Assembly (NCBI GenBank): GCA_013398955.1
Contig: VWPU01000955.1
Coordinates: 44,701-108,700 of the forward strand
Source: Callaeas wilsoni
Taxonomy: Eukaryota > Chordata > Aves > Passeriformes > Callaeidae
DNA length: 64,000 nucleotides
Direction of reading: 5' to 3'
Shown here piece after piece: positions 1 to 12,500 of the stretch (positions within the stretch are counted from its first letter, which is position 1; every line of letters begins with the position of its first letter). Position numbers and translations under genes: made by a program. The notes beneath the pieces were generated by a model. The model did not search any database, was not told the origin of the DNA, and saw only the letters and a program-made list of their open reading frames with translations.

Positions 1-624
1 TAGCCACCCCTACACAGCAGAAAGGCAAATAAATCAGAAAAGGCTTTCTGGAATGAAAAAAATAAAAGAAGTCAGCATAGGAAAAGAAATATTTGAATTT
101 TAAATGAAACCCCATCTTTTACTTTCCCATTTCCAGCAAAAGGATTCCAGATCACTGCATTTTTTCCATTGCTATTGAAGTAACACTGCTCAATAGCAAA
201 AAATTTGCTTATGTGTACAAAAGGAAACTGTCCATGAGTTTGTTTCCAGTTGAGAAGCCTGGAGTCCAACTACAGAAGCTGCTACACTGGAGGGAAGAAG
301 AATATGCCATGAGTGGCACATGTATTGCAAAATCATTAACTGTGGAAAGAAACAATATAGTCATTATTCCTCCCTGGATGTATCAGCAGCAGCAGGAGAC
401 AAGGACTATTTATAAGGCTGAATCATCAAACCCCAAAGTTCTCAGTCTCGGTGTGTCACTGCTGTACAGAGCTGGTGGAATTCATCCTCATTACTGACCT
501 GTTCCAGGTTAACACAGCTCTACCCCGGGGCAAAACCGGCTTCCTCAGTCCATCTAAAGGAGTGATCCAGACACAATTCACTCCTACCCGAGCAACTGAC
601 AACCCAAACCCAAAAGGGGAACCT

Positions 625-808
625 GTCCCACGCACTGAATGCACGCTGGCACCTCAACAGGTGCTCTGGCATGTACTTACTTTACCTCAGGTACTCGTTC
701 CTGACCAAGGGTGGCTTTGCTTTTNGTGTCCCATGCACTGAATGCATGCTGGAACCTCAACAAGGTGCTCTGGCATACTCGTTTCTGACCAAGGGTGGCT
801 TTGCTTTT
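625..808. repeat. Diverged tandem repeat interrupted by a single N
   Basis: Unit 1 (625-724) and unit 2 (728-808) share GCACTGAATGCA, GGTGCTCTGGCAT and CTGACCAAGGGTGGCTTTGC. They differ by a few substitutions, one extra A in unit 2, and a 20-base segment (GTACTTACTTTACCTCAGGT) present only in unit 1. A single N sits at 725 between the units, suggesting a minisatellite whose true copy number was not resolved in assembly. Confidence 0.9.
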
Positions 809-3800
809 CTAAAAGAGAGTTAATTTCCCACCTTCCAGATTTTAAGTGGTTCAAAATAAACAAAACAACACAGCAGTTCGTATTTCCCAGTTTAGCTGTC
901 CGTAAGAAAAATCTCACCTTACGTGTTTTGACTTAAATCCAACACTTAAAAGCATGTTCAAGTACTTTACTCAGGCTCACAGGGCAACTTCAAGTCTTTT
1001 TTTGGGTAATTTCTGGCATATTTGTGTGCAACGGGGCAGTTCTGGAGTGACCTCAGCATTCCTAGGAGACTTTCCAGATTTATTCTTTATGTCGTGTTAG
1101 AATTACCATTCATAAGTCAATGTTTTTATTCTTTTTCTCCACTCAAATATCCATAAACCCATGAAAAGTTACCAAATGGCAACAACCCACCTGCATTACA
1201 TTGCCAGGATAGATGCACAGTGATATTTGCAGCAGCTCAGCAGCAGAGATTAACGTATTTTCTAGCACATCTATGAAGAGGATCTAGTTCATGCACACCA
1301 CATGGAAACAACAGCACTTACATTACTGGTGTCTCAGTTTTTCCAGCATTTAGTTTGCCCCCACCCCTCTTGGTTAACAGGGAATTGATTGCACTCACTA
1401 TTTTTATTCAATAGCTTCAGTGACATCACATAATACACACTTAGAGAAGGGACAAACCACATCAGGACAGTGCAGCTGTAATTGGAAGACAAAACAATAA
1501 CTCCAAGAGCAACTTGTTAAAGAGGAGAAACTATCTGAAATCAATTAAATTCAATAAAAACAACTGGGAAGTAGGAAACAAGAAAAATTAAGTGGACAAA
1601 CACAAAATAAGGAGGAATGGCTACAGTAGCTCAGCCTCAACAACTTAATCCTGAGCTGCAGTTCTTCCACAAACAGCATTTTGAAACTTAACAGGAACAT
1701 GAGAAGGCCTGGAGGTCATTCTGCTCTGGTGACAGGTAAACCTCTGCTGGATGATGTCTGGAACTGAGCACCCATTTTAAAAACAAATTATGCAAAGTCA
1801 AGAACATGAGTAAAAATTTGTATGGAATTAATATTTTAGACTGGAGAAACAACTGAAGAACCCACAGGTTGAGTTAATTAATTAAAACCAGATAATGTTG
1901 GTGGAGGAACAGCCAGGCTGGTAATTTTCAAGTATGTTACAGGCCACTACAATGAGGACTGTAATTAACTCTTGTGACCTACAAAAGCTATAATAAAAAA
2001 AGACTGAGCTCACAAGAAGTAAAATTTAATTAGATATTAAAAATAATTGTCTCAGTCAGAAAACATTGCAATGAGGGAGTTTGGGACTCCAGGTGCTGGA
2101 GTGGTTCCAAAGGCAGCTCTGTCAGCCCAGTGCCCCTGCCTCAGGAGAGGTGTTTGATGGCCTTTCCTATTTTTCATCCTGAGACTGCTCAGCCATTCAG
2201 ACTGATCTTCCAGCCTGGCACAAAGCACACAGATCAGCTCTGGCAGGAGGGGGAAGGTGAGGGCATTTCCACGCCACAGCTCAGCCCACCTGATGGCAGC
2301 TGCCAAAGTGGTGTCACAGGAGGGATGAACTCACCCCCAGCACACAGCAAGGAGTCTCTGATGCTCTGAGCAGCTTCACCCAGCTCGCAGGGGACCAGGA
2401 CACTCAGACAGGGCCAGAACAGGAGAGGGATGCAGGAACTCTCAGTGCCTCCCAAAACCAGCCACCGCTCACCCCCTCCCCTGTAACCAACTCCCGGTGC
2501 AGGCAGGTGTCTAAAAGGCACAGGCTGGGCAGTGAGCAGCCACAGCCCTCATCCCTGGATCCCTATTCGACCTCACAGCTCTGGAAACCAGAATTACCTG
2601 CCCTGCTGCCACTCAGGGAAGGATGGAGAACAGGTAACAGCTGCTGCTGGAATGAGGGCTGCTAAGTCTCCTCAACGTTATTTTTAGACTACATAGGTAT
2701 TCTGTGCATGGGCTTTTGCATTTGTGGTTCAATGCATCATTCTCTCCATTTAGTAATACAAAAAAAGAGTCCCAGCATAATGCAAAGAGATCGCCTGGGT
2801 CTGATATTTCAGTTCATTACCTTTGTGTCATACATGCTACTGTGTGTCAAGGAAAATTTAAGTTTGCAACTATCAAGAAAATTTTAAATCAATTCTGGAG
2901 GAGCTCAATGGAGTCCCTGTATCATGCTGCACCTTAAATTAAAATCAATTGCATAACATTGACACAACACTGGACCCAGGGTTCAGCATAGGAGATACGT
3001 GTTTGTGGCTTATTTAAACAAAGAATTTCTATCAATGACACAGAAATAACCAGCAACAAATGGAGATGAGATTCAAGAAAGGTTGCCCGTTGCCAGATTT
3101 AGGAGGAAAAGGACATCTCTAAGCAATGACTACCAAAGATGGCTTTACTGCAGATCCTTCCCCAGAGCAACAGCTTGACCTTTCCACACATCCTACTCGG
3201 ACACATGTTGTTGGAAGAACCTAAGGGCAAGTGACATCCTTGGAACAAACACATCAAACAAGTTACCAAGAGTATGATCCAACACAAAGTGTATCATTTT
3301 ATATTATTACTGCACAGATGAAACCTCTGAGCTAGAAACTACTCCTGAGTGTGCACAGTGTGCCAGACACACAAAGTACTCTCTATACTCTACTTCCAAC
3401 ATGTACATCTTTGATCCAACTCCCAAACTGATGATGCCAAAACAGGAGCCTTTCCACTGCCCAGACGAGTTCCCATTCCCTGCCTCAGGGCACGCTCCCT
3501 GTGATTTCATTTCCCTGTGGTAGCTGTGTGTGTTCAGCAGCGTGCAAGCACTGTGCTCCTGATTCTCTGGAGGAGTACTGATCAGTTAGGATTATTTTTA
3601 TTCCTGTTTCTCCAGGCTTAGAGCACTTCACAGAAGACAAGTGATCTCCTTGGATGGTGTGGGCTGTGAGGTTACAGCCTGTCACTACTTTGCAGTGGCT
3701 GCATGCCCAGATTAAGACCAAGCACATTGACAGGGCACAAGCACTTGATGTCCTTTAAGTTCTCCTCCTTCTGATTTGGTGGCAATTGGCTCCTGTGTGC

Positions 3801-5118
3801 ACACCCTCAGCCTGGTAAAATGAGTCAGCATTCCTAAAATATCTGGCAATACAAACAAACAAACCCCTTAAGGTTAATTTTTCATATGGCCTGTGTAAAT
3901 AGAGAAGCTGTTTCAAGTGAGACAGGAGACTGTAAGTATCTCTTCCCTCTGAATTTAAATTAAGAAACGTGTTTCCAAAACAAAATAAAGCGAGGGGTTT
4001 TCACCAAGCCACTGAAAAGTGCATTGAATCTTCTACTAAAATCACAGGAAACAGCTGCAGAAGATCTTGAGATGTCACCTGATCTATCCCTCTACCTCAA
4101 GGCAGAATTAACAGTACCTGTATTATTCCTGACAAATGTTTCTCTGAATTGTTCCTAAATCTCTTCAATGATGAGATTCTGCAATATTCCCTGACACTCT
4201 TGTATTCTGAAGTGTTCCAGTCTCATCTTTGTAAACAAAGTAAATCAGAGTTTAAGAACTGCAACAATATTAATATGGAAGATACACAATAAAACCTACA
4301 GATGAGCTCCTCTAGTGCTAGAGCTTCTGAATTAGAACAAATACAACGCTCCAAACAGCATTAGCTTTACAAAAGCTCCTAAAATGAGGGAGGAGACAAC
4401 TTGTCCAAAATACTGAGTTACCACCAGTTTTCTCTATCTATATGAATTTACTGTCTCCCGCAGCAAGCTAAAGTTTATAATAAATGTGGGGGAGAGGAAA
4501 AGGGAAGTTAAAGTAAAGGATCTCTGCATTGTACAAGAATAATTTGGAACCTTTTGGTAAGTCATCTCACAAGATGAGGACCCAGGAGCACCCTGCAAAT
4601 AAAGGCCTTTTTTTCCTTCAAGATCACAGAAAATGTCCATTTTTATATCTGTAATTTTGTATTTCAGCATTTTTATTGACCATCTGCATCACAAAATTGT
4701 TTTTCTCTCTCAGGTGTCAGGAAGAAACCAATGCAGCATGTTCTCAAACCCAGAAACCTACACAGCATATAATCATCCACAGCAACCATTCTCTCAGCTG
4801 AAATGAGGAAGGCTGAAAAATACATTAAATTCTGCAGAAGTTTGTACCAAACTTCTCTGAATTCCTGTCCTGGCATATCAAGATGAACTTGAACACTGAA
4901 CAAATTTTGCCTGTTGTGCTTCAACCTGATCTAGTCTCTGTCAGGATCTCTGAGCAGTGAGTGAACACTGGGGAATGTACACACAGTCTGGAGCACGCAA
5001 GAGAAGAAAACATCTTTCATATATGTCACTGGAAACAACCACATAATCAAATCTATTACTAAATATCAAAGCATTATCTGATCCCTGTAACATAGGAAGA
5101 TCAACTGGCTGGAGGAGA

Positions 5119-5216
5119 AAGAATCATGGAATTCTGGAATGGTTTGGGTTGGAAGGGAGCTTAAAGATCTCCTAATTCCAGCTCTCTGCCATGGGCAGGG
5201 ACACTTTCCACTAGAG
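5119..5216 (-). mobile_element. CR1 LINE 3'-end fragment
   Basis: The plus strand reads the complement of a CR1 3' end: an octamer-like GAATCATGGAATTCTGGAAT, then GGTTTGGGTTGGAAGGGAGC and GCCATGGGCAGGGACACTTT. These are hallmark segments of avian CR1 3' untranslated ends, so the element's sense is the minus strand. Only about 100 bp remains, which fits the strong 5' truncation usual for CR1. It is non-coding and intronic, in the same orientation as USP22. Confidence 0.93.
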
Positions 5217-6387
5217 ATGTGGAAGCATGTCACAACAAGAGCTTCAGAAGCAAAAAGGAACCTACTCCTGAAAAGCAGAAAAAACAACATGAAATGTCAC
5301 ATTTAAGTATATGCACTGCACAAAATGCCTTAGTTTACCTCTGAAGCCAGAGCCCTCTCAACTGTGGTGCTTGTTGTACACTCAGATATACAAAGCTGAA
5401 CAAATTTAAAGTTGAATAAAGCTATGGAGAAGCTCTCAAAGCAACCAGGAGCTGCCCTGTCTCACAGGCCTTTTAAAGTAAAGTTCAAGACATTGAAGTC
5501 CTAAGAATCAGAGCATGAAAATAATGATTATTCTCATAATTGCTGGAAGGTCATGGAGAAGAGACAGAAGACACCCAACATCAAAAAATAACAGTAGCAG
5601 GCAAAGAACAGGAATTGTGTTTGTGAAAACGCCTGAATGATCGATCCGGAGCTTTATGACACCGGCCTTTAACAGCCAGTTAAAGCTGTAAACCCTTCAA
5701 GGTGTTTTCCTCTGGCAAAAGAAAGCCTTTACACAAAACAAAACACTTCAAAAGGTGGCACAGAATATTATATTCTCTTTGCCCTCCCCTAAAGCAGCCA
5801 AAGTTAAAAGCTCAGCGAGCTCTTGTGTGCTCTGCACAGAGCACAAGCCTTGCAGAGAGAGCCCTGTGCAGATGGCACCCGTAAAGAACAAGAGGTACTC
5901 CCACCAAACTGACAAAATAAAATTCACACCCGCAGCCGTCCTTTCCCCCCAATATCACACCATATGCTGCCTACAAGTTTTTACCCTTCCTCCAAACAGA
6001 TTTCACAAATTAATGACTTAAGGAGCAGGCTAAGCGCCAATGAAATTAAATGCATCCAAATATATTAATATGCACAAATTATTGTTGATGAACTGGCACA
6101 GAGCTTGTCCAACAATCCACAACACACAAACCATGCCACATGCTGTTTATGCATATTCCTGCTTTCAGTATATACTGTATCTACCTTCTGGCCACACAAA
6201 GCCAACTCTGAAAGCAGATACAAAAGAGCAGAATGGAAGGTCAGAGTAAATATAATCCAAAAGCAATCCACAAAAGAACAAAACTGAGACGGGGATGGTT
6301 GGCCTTGTTGAAAATGCCACGATGCTGTGGTGACGCCGAGTTAACCAGGTGAAAATACAGTGGTAAATCAAGGTTCGTTTCAGATTG

Positions 6388-6560
6388 TTGGCCAGAGAGA
6401 TTTGTGGATGTCCCATCCCTGGAAGTGTCCAAGGCCAGGCTGGATGGGGCTTGGCACAACCGGCTCTAGTGGAAGGTGTCCCTGCCCGTGGCAGGGGCTG
6501 GAACTGGATGAGCTTTAAGGTCCCTTCCAAGCCAAACCATTCTGTGATTCCATGATTTTT
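6388..6560 (+). mobile_element. CR1 LINE 3'-end fragment
   Basis: In sense orientation this contains GATGTCCCATCCCTGGAAGT, CCAGGCTGGATGGGGCTT, GGAAGGTGTCCCTGCC and AAGGTCCCTTCC, and ends in CATTCTGTGATTCCATGATT, the octamer-type terminus of CR1 without poly(A). It is 5' truncated to about 170 bp. It lies antisense to USP22 and accounts for the 158-codon minus-strand open frame that overlaps it. Confidence 0.96.
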
Positions 6561-9500
6561 TAAACATAAGTAAATGAACCTTCTCATGCTAAGGACACAT
6601 CCCTGCCCATGACAAGACAACAGGCACCTGTCTATAACCACTGGAGCTCCATGGGCTAATTCTCAGCTTCCTTATCTGACTTTGGTTTCGAGCTTATGAA
6701 AGGAATTGGCTGCACCGCTGTACAATGAAAATACACCCTCAGATCAAGAAGGGCTTTGGGTTCTGGAGGATCACTGATGAAAAGAGCATGGCTTGGCATG
6801 GTGAGGTCAGGAGAACAGGTGACAGACCTGCCAGTCTCAGGTTTGCTGCTGAAGAAGGGCAAGGGCTGCAATTTACTGTGACAGAAGCAGGAACCGAGCA
6901 CTTTTAGCACATCTGCTTTCCTGGAAGCACCCACTGCTGTGATTGTTTTTCATGAGTCAGTTAAACACCATTTAAACACAACTTTAAAGAACTGCCCTGA
7001 TACATTTTATTTAGTGTGAAACAACCAAACAAAAAATATCTCATCTAAATAAGGTATCTTGCTCAGAGGGCCAGAATCAGATTCTGGCTAAGTTTTGCTG
7101 TTGGGTTTTCCTTGGTAAGAAAATTCAGATTCCCATAATAACCCATTCAAACAAATGACAAAGTCACTGACACCAACTGCATTTTTCACTGAAAGGCTGC
7201 AGTTTTGACTGCATACTGAAGTTACATTATGACTTAGTGAAGAAAACACAGCACAGGAAAAAAATTAACTACCGTTAGAGAAAGAGGTAAAACAAATAAT
7301 TGAGCCAGAAACATTTTACACTTGAAATCAGCATCCACGAGGGGGGAAAAAAAAAGGCTTTTTTTGGTGCTTTTATCCAAATGGATTTAAGAAGTGCAGA
7401 GCACGGTTTAGAAAAATCAAATTGAAACACTGTCTGTAAACTAAAAATAATGTGCCTGGATCAGTAACAACCATGGATCTACTTCTAAAAACTCCAGAGC
7501 TGGAAAATCAGGTTTGAGTTAGAAGTTTGGAACATGATCCAAGCCCTGGATCAAGAACCTCATCTTCTAAGGAATTTCCCATTGTGCAAACACTCACAGG
7601 GTATCTTCCTTTGCCTCCAATCCCCAAGAGCCACCTAGAGTTACAAAATTAAAGTATTTTCTATGCAAGTAAATGAATGGCAACTTTCCAAGACAGGATA
7701 ACAGAAGAATTCAACCCCGACTGCAATCTGCTGATTTCACATACAAGTAATTTTAACTTTGTGCAGTCTGCAGGGATTTTAGCTGAGGTAAAGATCCCTG
7801 GAGATCAGAATTCTGGCTTCACAAACTTCGGTGCTTCTGTCAACATTTCTTCATCTGCAGTATTTTAAACTACTACAGCTACACACACGCCTATACATTG
7901 GTGTCTCTCTTTGCTCTTATTTCCCCACTAACAAAACACGCAAAACGAGCTTTTACACAGAAGTGAAAAAAGTCAAACCAGTTGAAAACTTTTATATATC
8001 TCTTTTTAAAGAATTCTAGAACTCTATGGAAACCCATTACTTCTCAACACCCAATGGTTCTACTCACTTGCACTGTTTAAAACTAAACTTATTCCACATA
8101 AAGCCATGCAAATTAAACCTTCAGCAGACCCTGAACCCAAGAATCTCCTCCAGAACACATTTAATGTACCACTGCAAAAGCAGTTTCTCAACGCCAGCCT
8201 ACCCTCAAAAGTTTCAAGGGTGCTTCTCAAAAATTGCTTTGGCTTTTTCTTTTACAGAAATCAAAGCAAAGGATTTATTCTGTACACAGATATTGAATAA
8301 GAACAATCCCACCACCTCCAAGTATTGTATTTGTAGGAGCTGCTAAGAATACTCCTGATCTACAGAAGTTAGTCTGGTGGTTTCTTCAACAATCCACATG
8401 GTCCTGGCAAGATCAACCCAAAAATACCACGAGGCCTAACCAGGGCCAGAAGTAGCCATGATTCCTTGAACATATTATTTTCCAAACTATCCCACTACTA
8501 TTTCCCGATACTCCCTGGAGAAAAGCTGTTAACTTTTTATACTTCAATTCGTTTGGGGCATTTTAACTTGACAGCAGGACTAAACCCTTGGGGGAAAAAG
8601 TTCTTTGTCCAAGGAGTCAGAATCCTTCTTTCACTAATCTTTACAAGCTGAAATACACGCCCTGCAAGTTTCAGCTGTTCTTCAATAATCAAACAAAAGA
8701 CATACAAACATTTTTTGTTAGTTACTTCCAAAGAGTTTTTTCCCCTCTTGGGAAGGGGGACTGTGTATAAAGGCTGCTAAAGGAAGAGTCATAAACTTTC
8801 AAGTTATCCATAAATACTTTGGCAGGAAGAGTAAATGGCATAAGCCAAAAAGGTCATCTAGATTTCAGCCTTTGTGATTTTTAAAAAGTAGTAAATTGAT
8901 AAATACAAAGTAACTGATTTTAGAATCTTAGAAGACAAGAAGGTTTTAATGTAATTATGTAGTCTTTATTTAAAAAATACTGAGCTAAATATGCAACAAT
9001 ATAGGCCACATTATCGCTGGTGCCAGATTCTAGAAGAATTCATGGAATCCATCTTCATATGGGATACTAAATGCCTGAAAAGTTTGTTTTCTGTTTAAAA
9101 CTGACATCCTGGTTTACTCTGATTTCAAGCCTTACTGAGGTAACAATCCAAAAGCAGTTCATTTTTGCTGGCTTTGTGGAGCCAAACGCAGTTCCAGCTC
9201 GGATGCAGCGAGGTTGGCTGTGAGGGGAAGGATGTTCCTCTTCACTTCCAGCCTCACATCCCATTCCTGCGCTGGCTCCTCCTCTCAGCAGCTCTGTGCA
9301 CGTGTCAGAACCTTTGGGAGTGCAGTAACACAGGAGAACGTTGCCTTTGCAAAGCCACCACCAGCAAAAAGCAAATGTTTCCTGCCAAGTTAATGAACTG
9401 ACCAGAAATGCATTTCAGAGTCTGGTTCTCGTGATCACCACGGAACACGTCCCTGAGAAACCATGACGTGAAATGAAAGCATCAACAGGACAGCTCATAC

Positions 9501-12500
9501 ACTGAGTGACATCAGCTCCTGTTCTTCCTGAAAGAGGGTCTAAAATTCAAACAAATACTGAGGCAACAAGATCAGAACTCCCCTCATTCTTCACTGGAGC
9601 TGGCCTGGTGGCAACAAGGCACTGTTCATCAGCCAACTCTTCAGATGCTGACTGATTTTTGTCTAGCAAAAGTTTTTACAACAAAAGTTTGCTCACTCCA
9701 AACAGGAAAATGCTGCAGGGACTTCACTGATAACTCGGATGTTCCTGATCTTACCCAGGAACAATTAAATCACAGATAACTCAATCAACTGCTGTGCAGA
9801 TAAACCACACATGGTGACATTACTGCAGTGATGCAAATTGCTTTCTGGCACCAGCTTTGGAAAACCAGGTGACAAGTTCTCAGACAGTCAATACACAAAA
9901 AGGCAACTGAAGCATCCAATCTGGAATTTCTCCTCGCAAAGCCTTTTGCAGAGGAGAGCTTTTACTTTATATTGATAAAGAGCTAAGTTTAGGACGTCTA
10001 ACAAGACTTTCTGAAAGTACAGCTCTATAAACCTCAGCGAGTAAATTGCTACTTCTGTTTTAGAATTCTTAAAATATTCACATCCCTCTAATTTTTCTTA
10101 TAATTCCCTGGGAGCTTTGAGAGGAACAGGCTTTTAAAATTTATTTTTAGGATCAGCTTTATCAATTTTAGACCAAAGAAATGTATCACACAACTGGGTC
10201 CAATGGTCAGACACGTTAAGCTCGTGACAAAGTAAAACAGGAACAGAAGGCTCTCCCTGCTGATATGAAGGTATCATTTTTTGATTTTACCAATCCAACC
10301 TTTTAAGAAACAATTTTCCATCAAGATAACCATTTAAATAATGAAGTTAGATACCAAAAAAGCTAAAGAGGAAACATTCACCTGAGTAGTCTTAAAGGCA
10401 GTTTTCCTTTCCTTCATCACCCTGCAATCAAAGAATTTATGAATCAGAGATATCTATTCAGGATGTGCTTTGTGCAGTCGTAATTTCAAATATCAAAGTA
10501 TTACTGCTTACAAATCAGTAATTTAAATTTAAAGCCACAGCTAAAAATGTGGTGCTGTACCAAACCGTATTTTTCATTCCACTTTTCCACTCAAGCTACC
10601 TTAAGTACCATCCAACAAGAAGAAGTGCACCTGAATGCTGGTACATTCACAAAAAACATCCAAGTACTAATGCAGCCTTCAACACTTCTATGTTAGAGTG
10701 GCAAAAATGCTTCTGGTAGCTTGTCTAGAGAACAAGAAGCATTTTCCAGGTCGCCATTCCTCTTCCCTCACCACCTCCACACGAGACTTCTGCTGCAGTA
10801 TTTATTTCCCTCATGCTGCTCTTTGGCCCATCAGGCTGCTCAGCACTGCAGCTGCAAAACCCACCCGCTACTCCCAGGCAGTTTTGGTTTTGCCACCTCT
10901 CCATCCCATCATCCTGGTGAAGAGGATTTGCTCAGTCTCCTGGAAAGGTTTGTCTCCCCTCTGCCTTTTCGCAACGCTGCAAATGGGAATCCCGGGTGGC
11001 TCCTGCTAATTACCCATGTGCATTGGGAGTCTAATTCTTCCTATTGTTAATACACCCATCTTTAGCCACAAAGTCACTTCATATGCTAATCAGAGAGCAG
11101 CTGATCCCAAGCTAATAATTCATATACTCAGGAGAACAGATCTGCTGGGGGTATTAATGACAGCAGAGCAAGATGAGCTTGGAAAATTGTTCCCAAAAGA
11201 TATTGTATCACTTCTAGTTCAACCCCCTAACAAATAATTTGCTTGTGAATGTGGAGCTTTGTCCCTTCCCTCCCTTGCAGAGGGAGGCCACTTTACAGAC
11301 AAGAGGAGACTGAAAAAAATAGATTTTTTTCTTTTACACTTTTAGAATCTAATTTAATAGCTGTTACGTCTTACCTAATTTTTCCCTGTAAAAGTTTTTG
11401 TGTTTATGGGATGCTTGAAACATCAGTTTCAACCCAAAATCAAGATGGGCATTTCTATGAACAGAAATAGTCTATGAATTGAATAGTCCAGGACACTACT
11501 CAGTCCTGCTGCTGAGAGCAACGTAAAATAACTTGGGAAATTTCCACGTTCCCCACAATGTGCCATCCTCTCAGCCTGATCTGGTTCAGCTGGAAAAAGC
11601 TGTGGCAACACAATGAAAAAAATCAGCATGCAAGTGTCTGAGGTAGAAGAAGGTCTGAGAACGTCTTGAGCTGACAGTGCTTCCACAGAGCACGTTTATG
11701 GTCTGAGTGGACGTGACAGTCCTCCTGAACCTCCTGAAATACAGAAGCTCCATCAAAATGTCAAGTCAGGACACCAGAACATGCAATGTCCCACATAAAA
11801 TCCACATTGCAAGGATTTCTCATTGTGGCTTTTTGCCCGTAAGACAACTCAACGTTTCCACTTGGTTAACAGTGTGTTCCGAGTCACTTTGAAGGTGCTT
11901 ATGTGCAACACTGGGAACAACCCTGCACATCCCAAAAGGCAGGAATCAGCACAATTTCCACAGCCAGCAGCAGTGCCCAGTGTGAGTTCTCATTTCAAGA
12001 GCAATTTGCTCAATGGCAAAATAGAGATTCGAGTCAAGTTACCTGCACTATCTTCTTACTAGCTGGAAAAAGTTATCTGTGAGGTGGAAACACACAGCAT
12101 TTTAAAGAGAACCAAGGAAAATTTATGGGTTTCTGGTAAGTTTTTTCCCTCGTTTTTCTGAGGATGTGAACAAGAAGTTCCTTCTTCAATGGGTTTCAAA
12201 TTGTCACTCAAGTAGAAAAATCAAAAGCTGTGAGTTTTGTACATTATTTCCTCTAGTGAACTACCAGTTCAAGTCTCCATTATAAGATATTCATCTCATG
12301 TCTGAGTATTCTTCAGTTTTAATTCATGGTGCTTGCTGATCAAAGACAAAGGATCCTGCAGCTGTATAAAAGTTCAAACAGCTCAAAAAGCAGCAGACAC
12401 ATCCAGCTGTTTTGAGAAGCACCATGAGATTGCTACAAATCTGGGATAAAAAAATCCCCTTCACGTACCCAGAATGTTCAGCCACAGAGTAAACATTCAC

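Noticed and set aside
72..269. Minus-strand frame containing NWKQ, reminiscent of the USP22 N-terminal NWKQNL segment
   Set aside because: Only four residues agree, the flanking residues do not fit, and the position is downstream of exon 4, so it cannot be the first exon.
6165..6641. 158-codon minus-strand open frame
   Set aside because: It runs across the antisense of a CR1 3' untranslated end, which does not encode protein.
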